This document shows positions 16,993-26,050 of a DNA stretch of 32,134 nt, one piece after another. Below the pieces are notes generated by a model. It saw nothing but the letters and a program-made list of their open reading frames with translations, had not been told where the DNA came from and did no database searches. Positions within the stretch are counted from its first letter, which is position 1. Every line of letters starts with the position of its first letter. The DNA is taken from assembly GCA_004292605.1 (NCBI GenBank), contig RDXK01000111.1, positions 1 through 32,134 of the forward strand. Reading direction: 5' to 3'. Source of the stretch: Bacteroidota bacterium (GTDB lineage Bacteria > Bacteroidota > Bacteroidia > Chitinophagales > Chitinophagaceae). A program made the position numbers and the translations under genes.

Positions 16993-18276
16993 ATGAGTGA
17001 TGTAAAACAGCCATCTCTTCAAATTCCCAGCGTTGCGGCGGTAACCCAAGAGCTTTCCAAAAAGGCCAAGGGCGACCGTGTAATTTGGGGTTTGGTAATA
17101 GTACTTGCCTTAATATCCGTTATGGTGGTATATAGTGCTATTGGCAGTTTAGCATACAAAATGAACCGCGGAAACACAGAAGCTTACTTAATTAAGCAGC
17201 TATTTTTTATTGGTTTAGGTTTGGGTGTTATTTATGTATTGCACCGTATTAACTATACTATTTTTTCACGACTTGCCACGGTGTTCTATGTAAGTTCTAT
17301 ATTACTTTTATTATATACATTATTTTTTGGTGCAAAAATAAATGAAGGTAGTCGCTGGGTAATGATTCCATTTTTGGGTATTACGTTTCAGTCGAGCGAC
17401 TTTGCAAAATTGGCTCTCTACATTTACCTATCTAGAAACCTAAGCAAACTGCAAAATAGCATGGTAGATTTTAGAACCGTGGCTACGCATTTATTTTTAC
17501 CCATTGGTATTACCTGCGTTTGTATTATGCCAGCTAACTTATCAAACGCTTTGCTAACTGGTGCCACCGGAATTTTATTATTGTTTATTGGTAGAGTACC
17601 TTTCAAATATTTGCTAGCACTAAGTTCCGTTGTATTGCTACCCGCCATTGTGGTGATTGGTTTGGCCGTACACACACACCAGGCCAATACTACTGAAGGA
17701 GGTACCAAACCGTCTGTTACATTTATAAAGTCGTTGGGAAGGGTAGGCACATGGACTAGTCGTGTACACGATTTTATTTATGCAGCCGAGGCCAACGAAC
17801 CATACCAAGTTCAGCAGGCAAAAATGGCTATAGCCAATGGCGATATACTTTGGGGTAAAGGGCCAGGCAATAGCGAGCAACGAAATTTTTTACCGCAAGC
17901 ATATAACGATTTTATTTATAGCATCATTATTGAAGAATATGGAATCATCGGCGGGGCATTTATTATGTTGATATATTTTATGTTCTTGTTTCGCTGTATA
18001 CAATTGTTCAAGCGTTGTGCCTTTGCCTTTGGTGCATTTTTATGTATTGCACTCAGTTTTACATTGGTTATTCAAGCATTGGCTAATATGGCTGTGAATG
18101 TAAATATCGTACCCGTTACAGGGGTTACATTACCATTGGTAAGTATGGGTGGTACATCGTTTATTTTTACTTGTGCTGCCATTGGTATTATTTTAAGTGT
18201 GGCAAGAAATATTGAACAAGTAGAAGGTAAGGAAGCAATTCTTGAGAATGAAAAACCTGTAGTAGCCGCCGTATGA
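16993..18276 (+). CDS. ftsW: SEDS peptidoglycan glycosyltransferase FtsW
   Basis: Polytopic membrane glycosyltransferase that polymerises lipid II at the septum together with FtsI. It has about ten transmembrane segments. D306 in YNDFIYSIIIEEYG corresponds to the essential aspartate of the large periplasmic loop in the SEDS family, and LPLVSMGGTS closes the core as in other FtsW proteins. The usual FQPSE motif reads FQSSD (132-136). A cytoplasmic N-terminal stretch of about 28 polar residues precedes the first helix. The stop overlaps the murG start (ATGA). Confidence 0.94.
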   Translation: MSDVKQPSLQIPSVAAVTQELSKKAKGDRVIWGLVIVLALISVMVVYSAIGSLAYKMNRGNTEAYLIKQLFFIGLGLGVIYVLHRINYTIFSRLATVFYVSSILLLLYTLFFGAKINEGSRWVMIPFLGITFQSSDFAKLALYIYLSRNLSKLQNSMVDFRTVATHLFLPIGITCVCIMPANLSNALLTGATGILLLFIGRVPFKYLLALSSVVLLPAIVVIGLAVHTHQANTTEGGTKPSVTFIKSLGRVGTWTSRVHDFIYAAEANEPYQVQQAKMAIANGDILWGKGPGNSEQRNFLPQAYNDFIYSIIIEEYGIIGGAFIMLIYFMFLFRCIQLFKRCAFAFGAFLCIALSFTLVIQALANMAVNVNIVPVTGVTLPLVSMGGTSFIFTCAAIGIILSVARNIEQVEGKEAILENEKPVVAAV

Positions 18277-19382
18277 GCCAAGTAGCCAATACATATAAAA
18301 CCATTATTATAGCTGGCGGTGGCACCGGCGGCCATATATTTCCTGCGTTAGCTATAGCCAAGGCTTTGCAGCAGGCAGATGCTTCCATACATATTTTATT
18401 TGTAGGTGCTCTTGGTAAAATGGAAATGCAAAAAATTCCAGAGGCGGGTTATAAAATTATTGGTTTACCCATTGCAGGATTCAATAGAAATGCTCTTTGG
18501 AAAAATTGGAATTTGCCGTTTAAGCTCCTACAAAGTTTTTTAAAGGTTCGAGCAATTTTTTCAGCATACAAACCCATTGCTGTAGTAGGTGTGGGTGGCT
18601 ATTCTACCTACCCTGTGGTGCGGTGGGCTCAAAAAAAAGGTGTGCCTTCGTTTTTACATGAAAGCAATTCCTTTCCAGGCAAGGCAAATATTTGGCTAGC
18701 AAAAAAAGCTACAGCCGTGTTTGTAGCAAACGATTTAGTAAAGCCAGCCTTTGGTGCTGCTAACGTAATTGTTTCTGGTAATCCTATTCGTAAGTATTTA
18801 TTTGATTACACAGGTACCGTAGCAGAGGCAAACCTTTTTTTCAATATCAATTCCTCATTACCTACCCTACTTTTTGTGGGTGGTAGTTTAGGGGCCTCTA
18901 GTATTAACCGTGCTGTACAGCATTCAATAGCACTGCTTAGTGGCAAGGCCAATATTATTTGGCAAACGGGCAGTGCCGATTATTCCGCATGTGCTGCGGC
19001 AGCCAAGGTTTATGCGAATGTATTTGTGGCACCATTTATAAAGGAAATGGATACGGCGTACAAGGCTGCTACCATCGTGGTTTCTCGTGCTGGTGCTATG
19101 GCCGTTACTGAAATAGTAGAACTAGCCAAGCCAAGTATACTAGTGCCATATCCCTTTGCTACTGATGATCACCAAACAGCAAATGCAAAAATTTTGGTAG
19201 ATGCCGGTGCTGCATGGCTTATTAAGGATGCAGATTTGTCGGCTAATTTATTATCGCAGTTAATGGATTTACTTGCTAATCCAGCGTTACTACAGTCAGC
19301 TTCCGAAAAGTTGAAATCACTGCAACGCCCCAATGCCGATAGCTTTATTGCTTCTTATATCTTAAAATCTATTGCCCAATAA
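18273..19382 (+). CDS. murG: Lipid II synthase (GlcNAc transferase) MurG
   Basis: Peripheral membrane glycosyltransferase that adds GlcNAc to lipid I. The N-terminal glycine-rich AGGGTGGHIFPALAIA is at residues 14-29. HESNSFPGKANIWLAK near 127-142, LFVGGSLGASSIN near 195, and the donor-site stretch SRAGAMAVTEIVELAKPSILVP near 270-290 are all family hallmarks. The length of 369 residues is normal. The start ATG overlaps the ftsW stop by 4 bases, which couples synthesis of the last cytoplasmic step with the polymerase. Confidence 0.96.
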   Translation: MSQVANTYKTIIIAGGGTGGHIFPALAIAKALQQADASIHILFVGALGKMEMQKIPEAGYKIIGLPIAGFNRNALWKNWNLPFKLLQSFLKVRAIFSAYKPIAVVGVGGYSTYPVVRWAQKKGVPSFLHESNSFPGKANIWLAKKATAVFVANDLVKPAFGAANVIVSGNPIRKYLFDYTGTVAEANLFFNINSSLPTLLFVGGSLGASSINRAVQHSIALLSGKANIIWQTGSADYSACAAAAKVYANVFVAPFIKEMDTAYKAATIVVSRAGAMAVTEIVELAKPSILVPYPFATDDHQTANAKILVDAGAAWLIKDADLSANLLSQLMDLLANPALLQSASEKLKSLQRPNADSFIASYILKSIAQ

Positions 19383-19383
19383 T

Positions 19384-20757
19384 ATGTCTACTTCGCTTAC
19401 ACAAAACCCGCTACAGCATGCCAAGAATGTATATTTTATTGGCATTGGTGGAATAGGTATGAGTGCTCTAGTACGATATTTTTTGCACAAAGGTGTAAAT
19501 GTTTTTGGGTACGATAAAACGCCATCGGAGCTTACCAGTGCTCTAGAAAAAGAAGGTGCTGTTATCAGTTTTCAAGATGAGGTGGAAGCATTGCCGGTAT
19601 TGGATTTGGATATTGTAGTGTATACGCCAGCCATACCAAGTACTAGTAATTTATTACAGCATTTCAAAGCACATCATCCTTACTTAGTAAAGCGAAGCGA
19701 TGTTTTACAATGGATAACACAAACGTATAAAGCTATTTGTATTGCTGGTACGCATGGTAAAACTACGGTTAGTAGTATGGTAGCTCATGTGCTACACCAC
19801 AGCGGTTTTGGGTGCACTGCCTTCCTCGGTGGAATTATGAGTAATTACCAAACCAATTTTATTGCTGGCACCAACGATTGGTGTGTGATAGAAGCGGATG
19901 AATACGACAGAAGTTTTTTGAAATTATCGCCTACTATTTCCGTGGTAAATAGTGTAGATGCCGATCATTTAGATATTTATAAAACTGCCGAGGCAGTTGT
20001 GGAAGCTTTTGGATTATTTGTAAATAAAACAGCTACTAATGGAGCCGTTTACTTACAGCAAAAAGTAGTTCCCTTTGTGCAAACTAGTATCCTTGTAAAA
20101 TCCTTTTCCTGCCAAGATGCTACGGCCGACGTTTTTGCCAAGGATATTCGTATAGAAAATGGATGTTATGTATTTACGGCTGTTTGCGGAAACATAGTAG
20201 TGCCAAATATTCATTTGCAAATGGGTGGCCTGCACAACGTAGAAAATGCGTTGGTAGCTGTTGCTATAGCGGTACAATTAGGTATTTCCTCGCAAGCAAT
20301 ACAAGACGCCGTTGCAAGTTTTCAGGGAGTAAAGCGTAGGTTTCAATATCATTTGAATACCCATCAACAAGTATTGATAGATGATTATGCTCATCACCCT
20401 ACGGAATTACAAGCATTGATTACCGGAGTAAAAGCCATGTTTCCGAATGATACTATCAGCCTAGTATTCCAGCCACATTTATTTTCCCGAACTAGCGATT
20501 TGGTAAATGAGTTTGCTGAAGTATTGGCAGCGGTAGATCAATTATTTTTATTACCTATTTATCCTGCTCGGGAACTTCCCGTTCCGGGAGTTACTAGCGA
20601 GTGGTTGGCCTCAAAAATTAAGGCTGAAAAAGTGACTGTATTATCTACCGACACATGGGTAGATGAGGTGGTACAGCACACTAGCCGAGTGCTAGTATTG
20701 GCGGGTGCTGGCGATATTGATACCTATATTCCTTCACTTGTAAATAAGTTAGCATGA
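19384..20757 (+). CDS. murC: UDP-N-acetylmuramate:L-alanine ligase
   Basis: First Mur ligase, adding L-alanine to UDP-MurNAc. Numbering from the ATG at 19384 (457 residues): FIGIGGIGMSALV at 18-30, the ATP loop AGTHGKTT at 121-128, EADEYDRSFLKLSP near 173, VVNSVDADHLDIY near 190, DDYAHHPTEL near 335 and FQPHLFSRT near 365. A TTG four codons upstream at 19372 lies inside murG; the ATG directly follows the murG stop and is preferred. The stop overlaps the ftsQ start (ATGA). The gene order murG-murC-ftsQ, without murB or ddl, differs from E. coli. Confidence 0.96.
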   Translation: MSTSLTQNPLQHAKNVYFIGIGGIGMSALVRYFLHKGVNVFGYDKTPSELTSALEKEGAVISFQDEVEALPVLDLDIVVYTPAIPSTSNLLQHFKAHHPYLVKRSDVLQWITQTYKAICIAGTHGKTTVSSMVAHVLHHSGFGCTAFLGGIMSNYQTNFIAGTNDWCVIEADEYDRSFLKLSPTISVVNSVDADHLDIYKTAEAVVEAFGLFVNKTATNGAVYLQQKVVPFVQTSILVKSFSCQDATADVFAKDIRIENGCYVFTAVCGNIVVPNIHLQMGGLHNVENALVAVAIAVQLGISSQAIQDAVASFQGVKRRFQYHLNTHQQVLIDDYAHHPTELQALITGVKAMFPNDTISLVFQPHLFSRTSDLVNEFAEVLAAVDQLFLLPIYPARELPVPGVTSEWLASKIKAEKVTVLSTDTWVDEVVQHTSRVLVLAGAGDIDTYIPSLVNKLA

Positions 20758-21827
20758 AGCAGTGGAAGCGAATAGCGAGTATTGTAGTATGGATGCTACT
20801 TTCTTTATTTGTGGTGGCGGTATTTTTTGCCGCAGGCGCCAATAGAAACAAACAATCCATTAAAGATATTCAAGTACAAATAGTAGGAAGTAACAGCCAG
20901 GTTTTTGTGGATGAAAAAGATATTTTACAAGTACTATCTAGCATGGGTATTTCACTGCCGCAGGCACCTGCTGTAGGTAAGGTTCCCTTAAAAATAATTG
21001 AGCAAAAATTATCGGCAATTGCATGGGTAGCTACTGCTGATGCTTTTATAACCAACACTGGTATTTTAAAAATAAATATTACAGAACGGGAACCACTATT
21101 ACGTGTGTTTACTTTACAAGGCAATAGTTTTTATGTAGATTCTACCTTACATTATTTACCGCTCAGTGCTAAGCTCATGGCCGATGTGCCTGTATTTACA
21201 AGCTTTCCCGCTGGTACCTTTCCGCTAAGTAAGCCCGATAGTTTGGTATTGTTGGATGTAGTAAATATTGCTAAGCAAATAAAAAAAGATAGTTTTTGGC
21301 TTGCACAAATAGCGCAAACGGATATTTTACCCAATCGTACCTATGAGTGTATACCCACCGTAGGTTCACAAATTATTTCTTTAGGAACGGCGGATAGCTT
21401 GCAAGATAAGTTTGCTCGATTATTTAGTTTTTATAAACATGTGTGGGCAAAGCAAGGCATAGAAAAATACGAGAAAATAGATGTACAATACCAAGGGCAA
21501 GTGGTAGCTATAAGGCGTGGTGCACCCAAGCCAATGGTAGATACTACGGCTGCTGTGCTGCAATTGGTGAAAGCTTCATCGCAAGCCAACAACTTATTAA
21601 CGTTTGATAGTGTAAAAGTGAATGCAAGTACATTGCCAAATAGTTTACCCACTAAATCCGATTCGGCTAAAATAAATGCAAACAGAAAGTCAGTAACAGT
21701 TCCTTCAGTGGCTACCAAACCAACTACGGCACCGGTTAAAAAGCCAGTGGCCGTGGCACCGAAACAAGGGAAAGCCAAACAAGTAACCAAACCAAAAGCT
21801 GTATTGCAAAAAGGAAGAAACAACTAA
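20754..21827 (+). CDS. ftsQ: Division protein FtsQ (DivIB-like)
   Basis: Bitopic membrane protein that recruits FtsL and the septal synthase. It has a short basic cytoplasmic end, one transmembrane helix (about 8-28), a POTRA-like domain starting IKDIQVQIVGSNSQVFVDEKDI (about 36-105), and a beta domain running to about 255. Residues about 265-357 form a low-complexity tail rich in Lys, Pro, Ala, Thr and Val, with basic KP/VTKPK repeats. Such a basic periplasmic tail is not part of classical FtsQ. Position between murC and ftsA supports the call. Confidence 0.9.
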   Translation: MKQWKRIASIVVWMLLSLFVVAVFFAAGANRNKQSIKDIQVQIVGSNSQVFVDEKDILQVLSSMGISLPQAPAVGKVPLKIIEQKLSAIAWVATADAFITNTGILKINITEREPLLRVFTLQGNSFYVDSTLHYLPLSAKLMADVPVFTSFPAGTFPLSKPDSLVLLDVVNIAKQIKKDSFWLAQIAQTDILPNRTYECIPTVGSQIISLGTADSLQDKFARLFSFYKHVWAKQGIEKYEKIDVQYQGQVVAIRRGAPKPMVDTTAAVLQLVKASSQANNLLTFDSVKVNASTLPNSLPTKSDSAKINANRKSVTVPSVATKPTTAPVKKPVAVAPKQGKAKQVTKPKAVLQKGRNN

Positions 21828-21839
21828 ACAAAAACATAT

Positions 21840-23279
21840 ATGACACAACATCATTTTTCTACACACCCTATTACCCGGCCCGATGCTGAGTCGCCTATCA
21901 TTGTTGGTTTAGATATCGGTACTACAAAAATTGCTTGTATTGCCGGTAGAAAAAACGAGCAAGGAAAAATAGATATTTTAGGTTTTGGTAAAGCCAATAG
22001 TAGCGGTGTACAGCACGGTCAGGTTTTGAATATTGATCAAACTATTCGTGCCATTGGTGCTGCTCTAAAAGCTTGCTACGATAATTTCCCGGAATTAGAA
22101 ACCCAAAATGTTTATGTGGGTATTGCGGGTCATCATATTAAAAGTTTACAAACCCGTGGCGATATTGTACGCCAGAATGCGGATGTAGAAATAGCCAAGG
22201 AAGAAATTGATTTATTGATCAAAAATCAATACAAAACATTTATACCAGCAGGGGATGAAATTATAGATGTAATTCCGCAGGATTACTCGGTAGATAACCA
22301 CGCCAACATTACCGACCCAGTGGGTAGAACAGGTGTGAAAGTGGGAGCAAATTTCCACATCATCACAGGCGATAAAATTGCGATAAAAAATATTAATAGA
22401 GCGGTAGAACGTAGTGGATTAAAAGCGAAGGATTTGGTATTGCAACCCCTAGCGTCTTCCGCTGCTGTACTAAACGAAGTAGATTTAGAAGCTGGCGTAG
22501 CTATTTTAGATATTGGTGGTGGTACCAGCGATTTGGCTGTTTTTTATGATGGTATTTTACAACACACAGCCGTAATACCGTTTGGCGGTGAAAATATTAC
22601 CAACGATATCAAGAACGGTTTAGGGGTGCTGAAAGGCCAAGCCGAAGCCATGAAAACACAGTTTGGTAGTGCGGTAGCAGCTAAGGCAGCAAAAAATGCT
22701 TATATATCTATTCCTGGTATTGGTGGTATGGCCAATAAGGAAATAAGTACTGAAATGCTTTCGCAAATTATTGAAGCAAGAATGACAGAAATTCTTGAGT
22801 TTGTAGAATTTCATTTCAAGCATGGCGGCATTGATAAAAGAAAAATTAACGGTGGCATTATACTTACAGGTGGTGGTTCACAATTGCAAAATATTGTTCA
22901 ATTAACTGAGTACATATTGGCCCTACCTGCAAGGCGTGGTGTACCTACTGAGTACCTCGCTAGCGACCATATAGATGAAGTAAAAAAGCCAATGTATGCC
23001 ACTTGTATAGGATTGATTTTGAAAGGTGTGAACGACTTTGAGAACAACAATTCCTTTATTGCCGCAAAGCAGCAAGTACAAGGTTCTACGGTACTTCAAA
23101 CCACTCCCGTGGTTACCGTAGCTGCACCTGCAGGTGCTAATGCAAACGCCGAGCCAGCAGCTGCTACAGAACCGGGTGTAAAACCTGCTGTGGTAAGCAC
23201 TAGGAATAAAGTGTTTTGGTCAAAATTCAAGAATACCATTTTAGAATTATTTGATGGTGCTGAGGATACCAAATTATAA
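21840..23279 (+). CDS. ftsA: Division protein FtsA (actin-like membrane tether of FtsZ)
   Basis: Actin-fold ATPase that anchors FtsZ to the membrane. VGLDIGTTKIACIAG (about 22-36) is the first phosphate-binding loop, D224 in LDIGGGTSD the second, and ILTGGGSQL near 340 the adenosine loop. The SHS2-type 1C subdomain sits near 100-185. After about residue 405 comes an Ala/Pro/Val-rich linker. A basic amphipathic helix, NKVFWSKFKNTILELFDG (about 455-472), then fits the membrane-targeting sequence. The ATG is 12 bases after ftsQ. ftsZ follows after 47 bases. Confidence 0.96.
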   Translation: MTQHHFSTHPITRPDAESPIIVGLDIGTTKIACIAGRKNEQGKIDILGFGKANSSGVQHGQVLNIDQTIRAIGAALKACYDNFPELETQNVYVGIAGHHIKSLQTRGDIVRQNADVEIAKEEIDLLIKNQYKTFIPAGDEIIDVIPQDYSVDNHANITDPVGRTGVKVGANFHIITGDKIAIKNINRAVERSGLKAKDLVLQPLASSAAVLNEVDLEAGVAILDIGGGTSDLAVFYDGILQHTAVIPFGGENITNDIKNGLGVLKGQAEAMKTQFGSAVAAKAAKNAYISIPGIGGMANKEISTEMLSQIIEARMTEILEFVEFHFKHGGIDKRKINGGIILTGGGSQLQNIVQLTEYILALPARRGVPTEYLASDHIDEVKKPMYATCIGLILKGVNDFENNNSFIAAKQQVQGSTVLQTTPVVTVAAPAGANANAEPAAATEPGVKPAVVSTRNKVFWSKFKNTILELFDGAEDTKL

Positions 23280-23326
23280 AACCATTTTATCATTTTTTCG
23301 AACTACTACAACAAAAACAAAACAGA

Positions 23327-25027
23327 ATGATACACTTCGATTTACCAAAACAGCAAAGCTCTATTATTAAAGTAATAGGTGTAGGCGGCGGCGGAAGCAA
23401 TGCCGTGAACTACATGTTCGATCAAGATATTGAAGGCGTAGATTTTATTATATGTAACACTGATGCTAAGGCATTGGAACAAAGTGAAGTGCCTAATAAA
23501 ATACAGTTAGGTCCTTATTTAACACAGGGTTTGGGTGCTGGCGCTAACCCAGAAGTGGGTAAGAATGCCACTGAGGAAAGCGTAGAGGAAATTCGCCGAA
23601 TACTAGAAGTAAACACCAAAATGGCTTTTGTAACCGCTGGTATGGGTGGTGGTACTGGTACAGGTGGTGCACCTATTATTGCAAAAATTTGTAGAGAGTT
23701 AGGTATACTCACCGTAGGTATTGTTACTACACCTTTTGGCTTTGAAGGCCCCAAGCGTAAGCTACAAGCCGAGGCAGGTATTAGAGAACTACAGCCCTAC
23801 GTAGATACACTGTTGGTGATAAGCAACGATAAATTACGGATGCAGTTTGGTAACCTGAAAATGAGAGAGGCATTTAGTAAAGCCGACAACGTTTTGGGCA
23901 CTGCCGCAAAGTGTATTACCGATATTATTAACAGTCGTGGCCACGTAATTGTAGATTTTGCCGATGTATGCACAGTAATGAAAAATGGTGGTGTAGCTAT
24001 ACTAGGCAGCGCCGCCGTAGCCGGTGAAAAAAGAGCTCAATTAGCGATTGAAGAAGCGTTGAGTTCTCCATTGTTAAATGCAAACGATATCCGTGGTGCG
24101 AAATGGATTTTAATAAATATTAATACTACAGATAACGAGTACGAGTGTACGATGGATGAGGTAGATATCATTACCAGCTATGTACGTTCTCAAGCTGGCG
24201 AAAATGCCGATGTAATTGTGGGTATGGGTATAGATACTACTTTACACGATAAAATTGGAATCACTTTAATAGCTACTAGGTTCGATCATACAAGTGCTGC
24301 TGATTTTTCGCTAGCAGAAGCTGCAAAGCCTGTGATGCAAAAGCATATCGTGACCTTACAAAATGAGGTAGCCGCTAAGCCTGCTGTAGTTTTACCCGTA
24401 GTAGAAGCGGTGGCCGCTCCTGAATTACAGCCCACTATTTTGGTGGCCGACGAGCCTGCCGTAATAAAGCAAGAAGAGGAGGTAATAGTATCACAGGCAC
24501 CTGTGCATTTCGAATTGGCTACTACTGCTACCATTGCTCCAAAACCTGCGGTGGTGGAAGAGGAACCTACCATTCAATTAATACAAAAGCCTGTGGCGGA
24601 CGTAGCGTTTGTAAAACCTACACAAGTATATGCCAACGCAGCACCTACGCCAGCATACACAGTTACAGCGGTTCAAAATCCGGTGGAGCAGGAAGATGAG
24701 GCGGCTGGAATTTCCCTTACAGTAAAATCAGCTAGCTATGATGCTGCAGGTTTGCCACCTATGGGCCCTGTAGATAAAGAGGAAGAGGGCAAGCGTAAGG
24801 CACAGGAGCGTTTGAACAAGCTAAGAAATTTGAGCTTTAAAACAAGTGCTGATAATGAGTTAGATGAAGTGCCAGCTTATGTGCGTAAAAACATGGAGCT
24901 ATATGGTAATAATACCTTGGCTAGCGCTGAAACATATTATAATAAATATAACGTAACAAAGGACGAAAATGGCAATGGCCAAATTTCTACCCTAAATAGT
25001 TTTTTAGACGGTAAACGTCCGGATTAA
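23327..25027 (+). CDS. ftsZ: Cell-division tubulin homologue FtsZ
   Basis: GTPase that polymerises into the Z ring. The nucleotide site shows GVGGGGSNAVNYM near 17-29 and the tubulin signature GGGTGTGG at 107-114. The T7 synergy loop that completes GTP hydrolysis is VDFAD, with D210 and D213. The globular core ends near 320. About 190 residues of Ala/Val/Pro/Glu-rich linker follow, then DEVPAYVRKN at 513-522, resembling the conserved C-terminal peptide that binds FtsA. Unlike in E. coli, another 44 residues follow, ending NSFLDGKRPD. The length is 566 residues against about 383 in E. coli. A strong terminator closes the operon 20 bases after the stop. Confidence 0.97.
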   Translation: MIHFDLPKQQSSIIKVIGVGGGGSNAVNYMFDQDIEGVDFIICNTDAKALEQSEVPNKIQLGPYLTQGLGAGANPEVGKNATEESVEEIRRILEVNTKMAFVTAGMGGGTGTGGAPIIAKICRELGILTVGIVTTPFGFEGPKRKLQAEAGIRELQPYVDTLLVISNDKLRMQFGNLKMREAFSKADNVLGTAAKCITDIINSRGHVIVDFADVCTVMKNGGVAILGSAAVAGEKRAQLAIEEALSSPLLNANDIRGAKWILININTTDNEYECTMDEVDIITSYVRSQAGENADVIVGMGIDTTLHDKIGITLIATRFDHTSAADFSLAEAAKPVMQKHIVTLQNEVAAKPAVVLPVVEAVAAPELQPTILVADEPAVIKQEEEVIVSQAPVHFELATTATIAPKPAVVEEEPTIQLIQKPVADVAFVKPTQVYANAAPTPAYTVTAVQNPVEQEDEAAGISLTVKSASYDAAGLPPMGPVDKEEEGKRKAQERLNKLRNLSFKTSADNELDEVPAYVRKNMELYGNNTLASAETYYNKYNVTKDENGNGQISTLNSFLDGKRPD

Positions 25028-25046
25028 CGCTGTTTTGTTTAGTTGT

Positions 25047-25083
25047 AATTCCCTTGCATGGTAACGTGTAGGGGAATTTTTTT
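25047..25083 (+). terminator. Rho-independent terminator of the dcw operon
   Basis: A long hairpin pairs 25047-25060 with 25065-25078 (7 Watson-Crick pairs AATTCCC/GGGAATT at the base, then 7 further pairs including wobbles) around a GTAA loop. A T-run to 25083 follows. It lies 20 bases beyond the ftsZ stop. An in-frame ATG at 25058 falls within the hairpin, which argues against it as the start of the next gene. Confidence 0.88.
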
Positions 25084-25114
25084 AACTATTTTGCTTCAAA
25101 ATTGTTTTACACGT

Positions 25115-26050
25115 ATGGCACATATACTAGTTACAGGTGGTACAGGTACAGTAGGTAAATCTATTACCAAACTGCTTATTCAGCAAGGGTTTGCGGTATG
25201 TGTATTAACCCGTACACCAGAAAAATATGTGGCTACTAATAACCTGCAATACGCAAAATGGGATGTAGATAAAGGTGAAATAAATGAACGAGCTATTACC
25301 GCAGCATCTGCCATTATACATTTAGCGGGTGAGGGCGTGGCGGATAAGCGATGGAATGCAAAACGTAAGCAAGCCATACTTGATAGCCGAGTGAAAAGTG
25401 GGGAACTACTGGTAAAAAAATTACAGCAATTGCCACATAATGTAACTACGTTTATTTCATCATCGGCCATTGGCTGGTATGGGCCTGATACATCTAGCTC
25501 CGCCGAATATGGTTTTGCAGAAACACAACCGCACTTCAATGATTTTTTGGGTAATACTTGCTACGCTTGGGAGCAGAGTACACAGCCGCTTGTACAGTTA
25601 GGCATCCGCTGTGTGTGGTTACGTACGGGCATAGTATTGAGCAATACTGGCGGTGCTTTGATAGAGTTTAAGCGTAGTATAAAATTGGGTGTGGCAGCTA
25701 TACTTTCCAACGGGTTACAAAAAGTAAGTTGGATATCTATTAAAGATTTATCATCTATGTTTTTGTTTGCCCTACAGCATAAAATTAATGGAGTGTACAA
25801 TGCGGTGGCGCCTGCCCCCTCTACTAATAAGCACCTTACGCTAACCTTGGCTAAACTGCACCGTGGTTCCGTGTATTTACCCATTCATGTACCGGCGTTT
25901 TTGTTAAAAATTATGCTAGGCGAAATGAGTATTGAAGTACTAAAAAGCTGTACAGTAAATGCCGAAAAAATACAGTTAGATGGCTTTCATTTTGAGCACG
26001 CCACCATTGAAAAAGCCTTGCATTACCTGCGAGAAAATCCTACTTTATAA
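25115..26050 (+). CDS. TIGR01777-family NAD(P)-binding epimerase (SDR39U1/YfcH-like)
   Basis: Extended short-chain dehydrogenase/epimerase of 311 residues. ILVTGGTGTVGKS near residue 3-15 is the nucleotide-binding loop. IIHLAGEGVADKRW, the SSAIGWYG active-site stretch with Y, LRTGIVLSNTGGAL and the C-terminal VPAFLLKIMLGEMS are typical of the TIGR01777 group. The biological substrate of this family is unknown, so no reaction is claimed. The ATG at 25115 is chosen: the upstream ATG at 25058 sits in the ftsZ terminator. A TATTTTGC element at 25087-25094 may be a promoter box. The stop overlaps the convergent permease gene by 6 bases. Confidence 0.9.
   Translation: MAHILVTGGTGTVGKSITKLLIQQGFAVCVLTRTPEKYVATNNLQYAKWDVDKGEINERAITAASAIIHLAGEGVADKRWNAKRKQAILDSRVKSGELLVKKLQQLPHNVTTFISSSAIGWYGPDTSSSAEYGFAETQPHFNDFLGNTCYAWEQSTQPLVQLGIRCVWLRTGIVLSNTGGALIEFKRSIKLGVAAILSNGLQKVSWISIKDLSSMFLFALQHKINGVYNAVAPAPSTNKHLTLTLAKLHRGSVYLPIHVPAFLLKIMLGEMSIEVLKSCTVNAEKIQLDGFHFEHATIEKALHYLRENPTL

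Noticed and set aside
25058-25114. Upstream ATG start of the epimerase
   Set aside because: It lies inside the ftsZ terminator hairpin; the ATG at 25115 directly precedes the nucleotide-binding loop.
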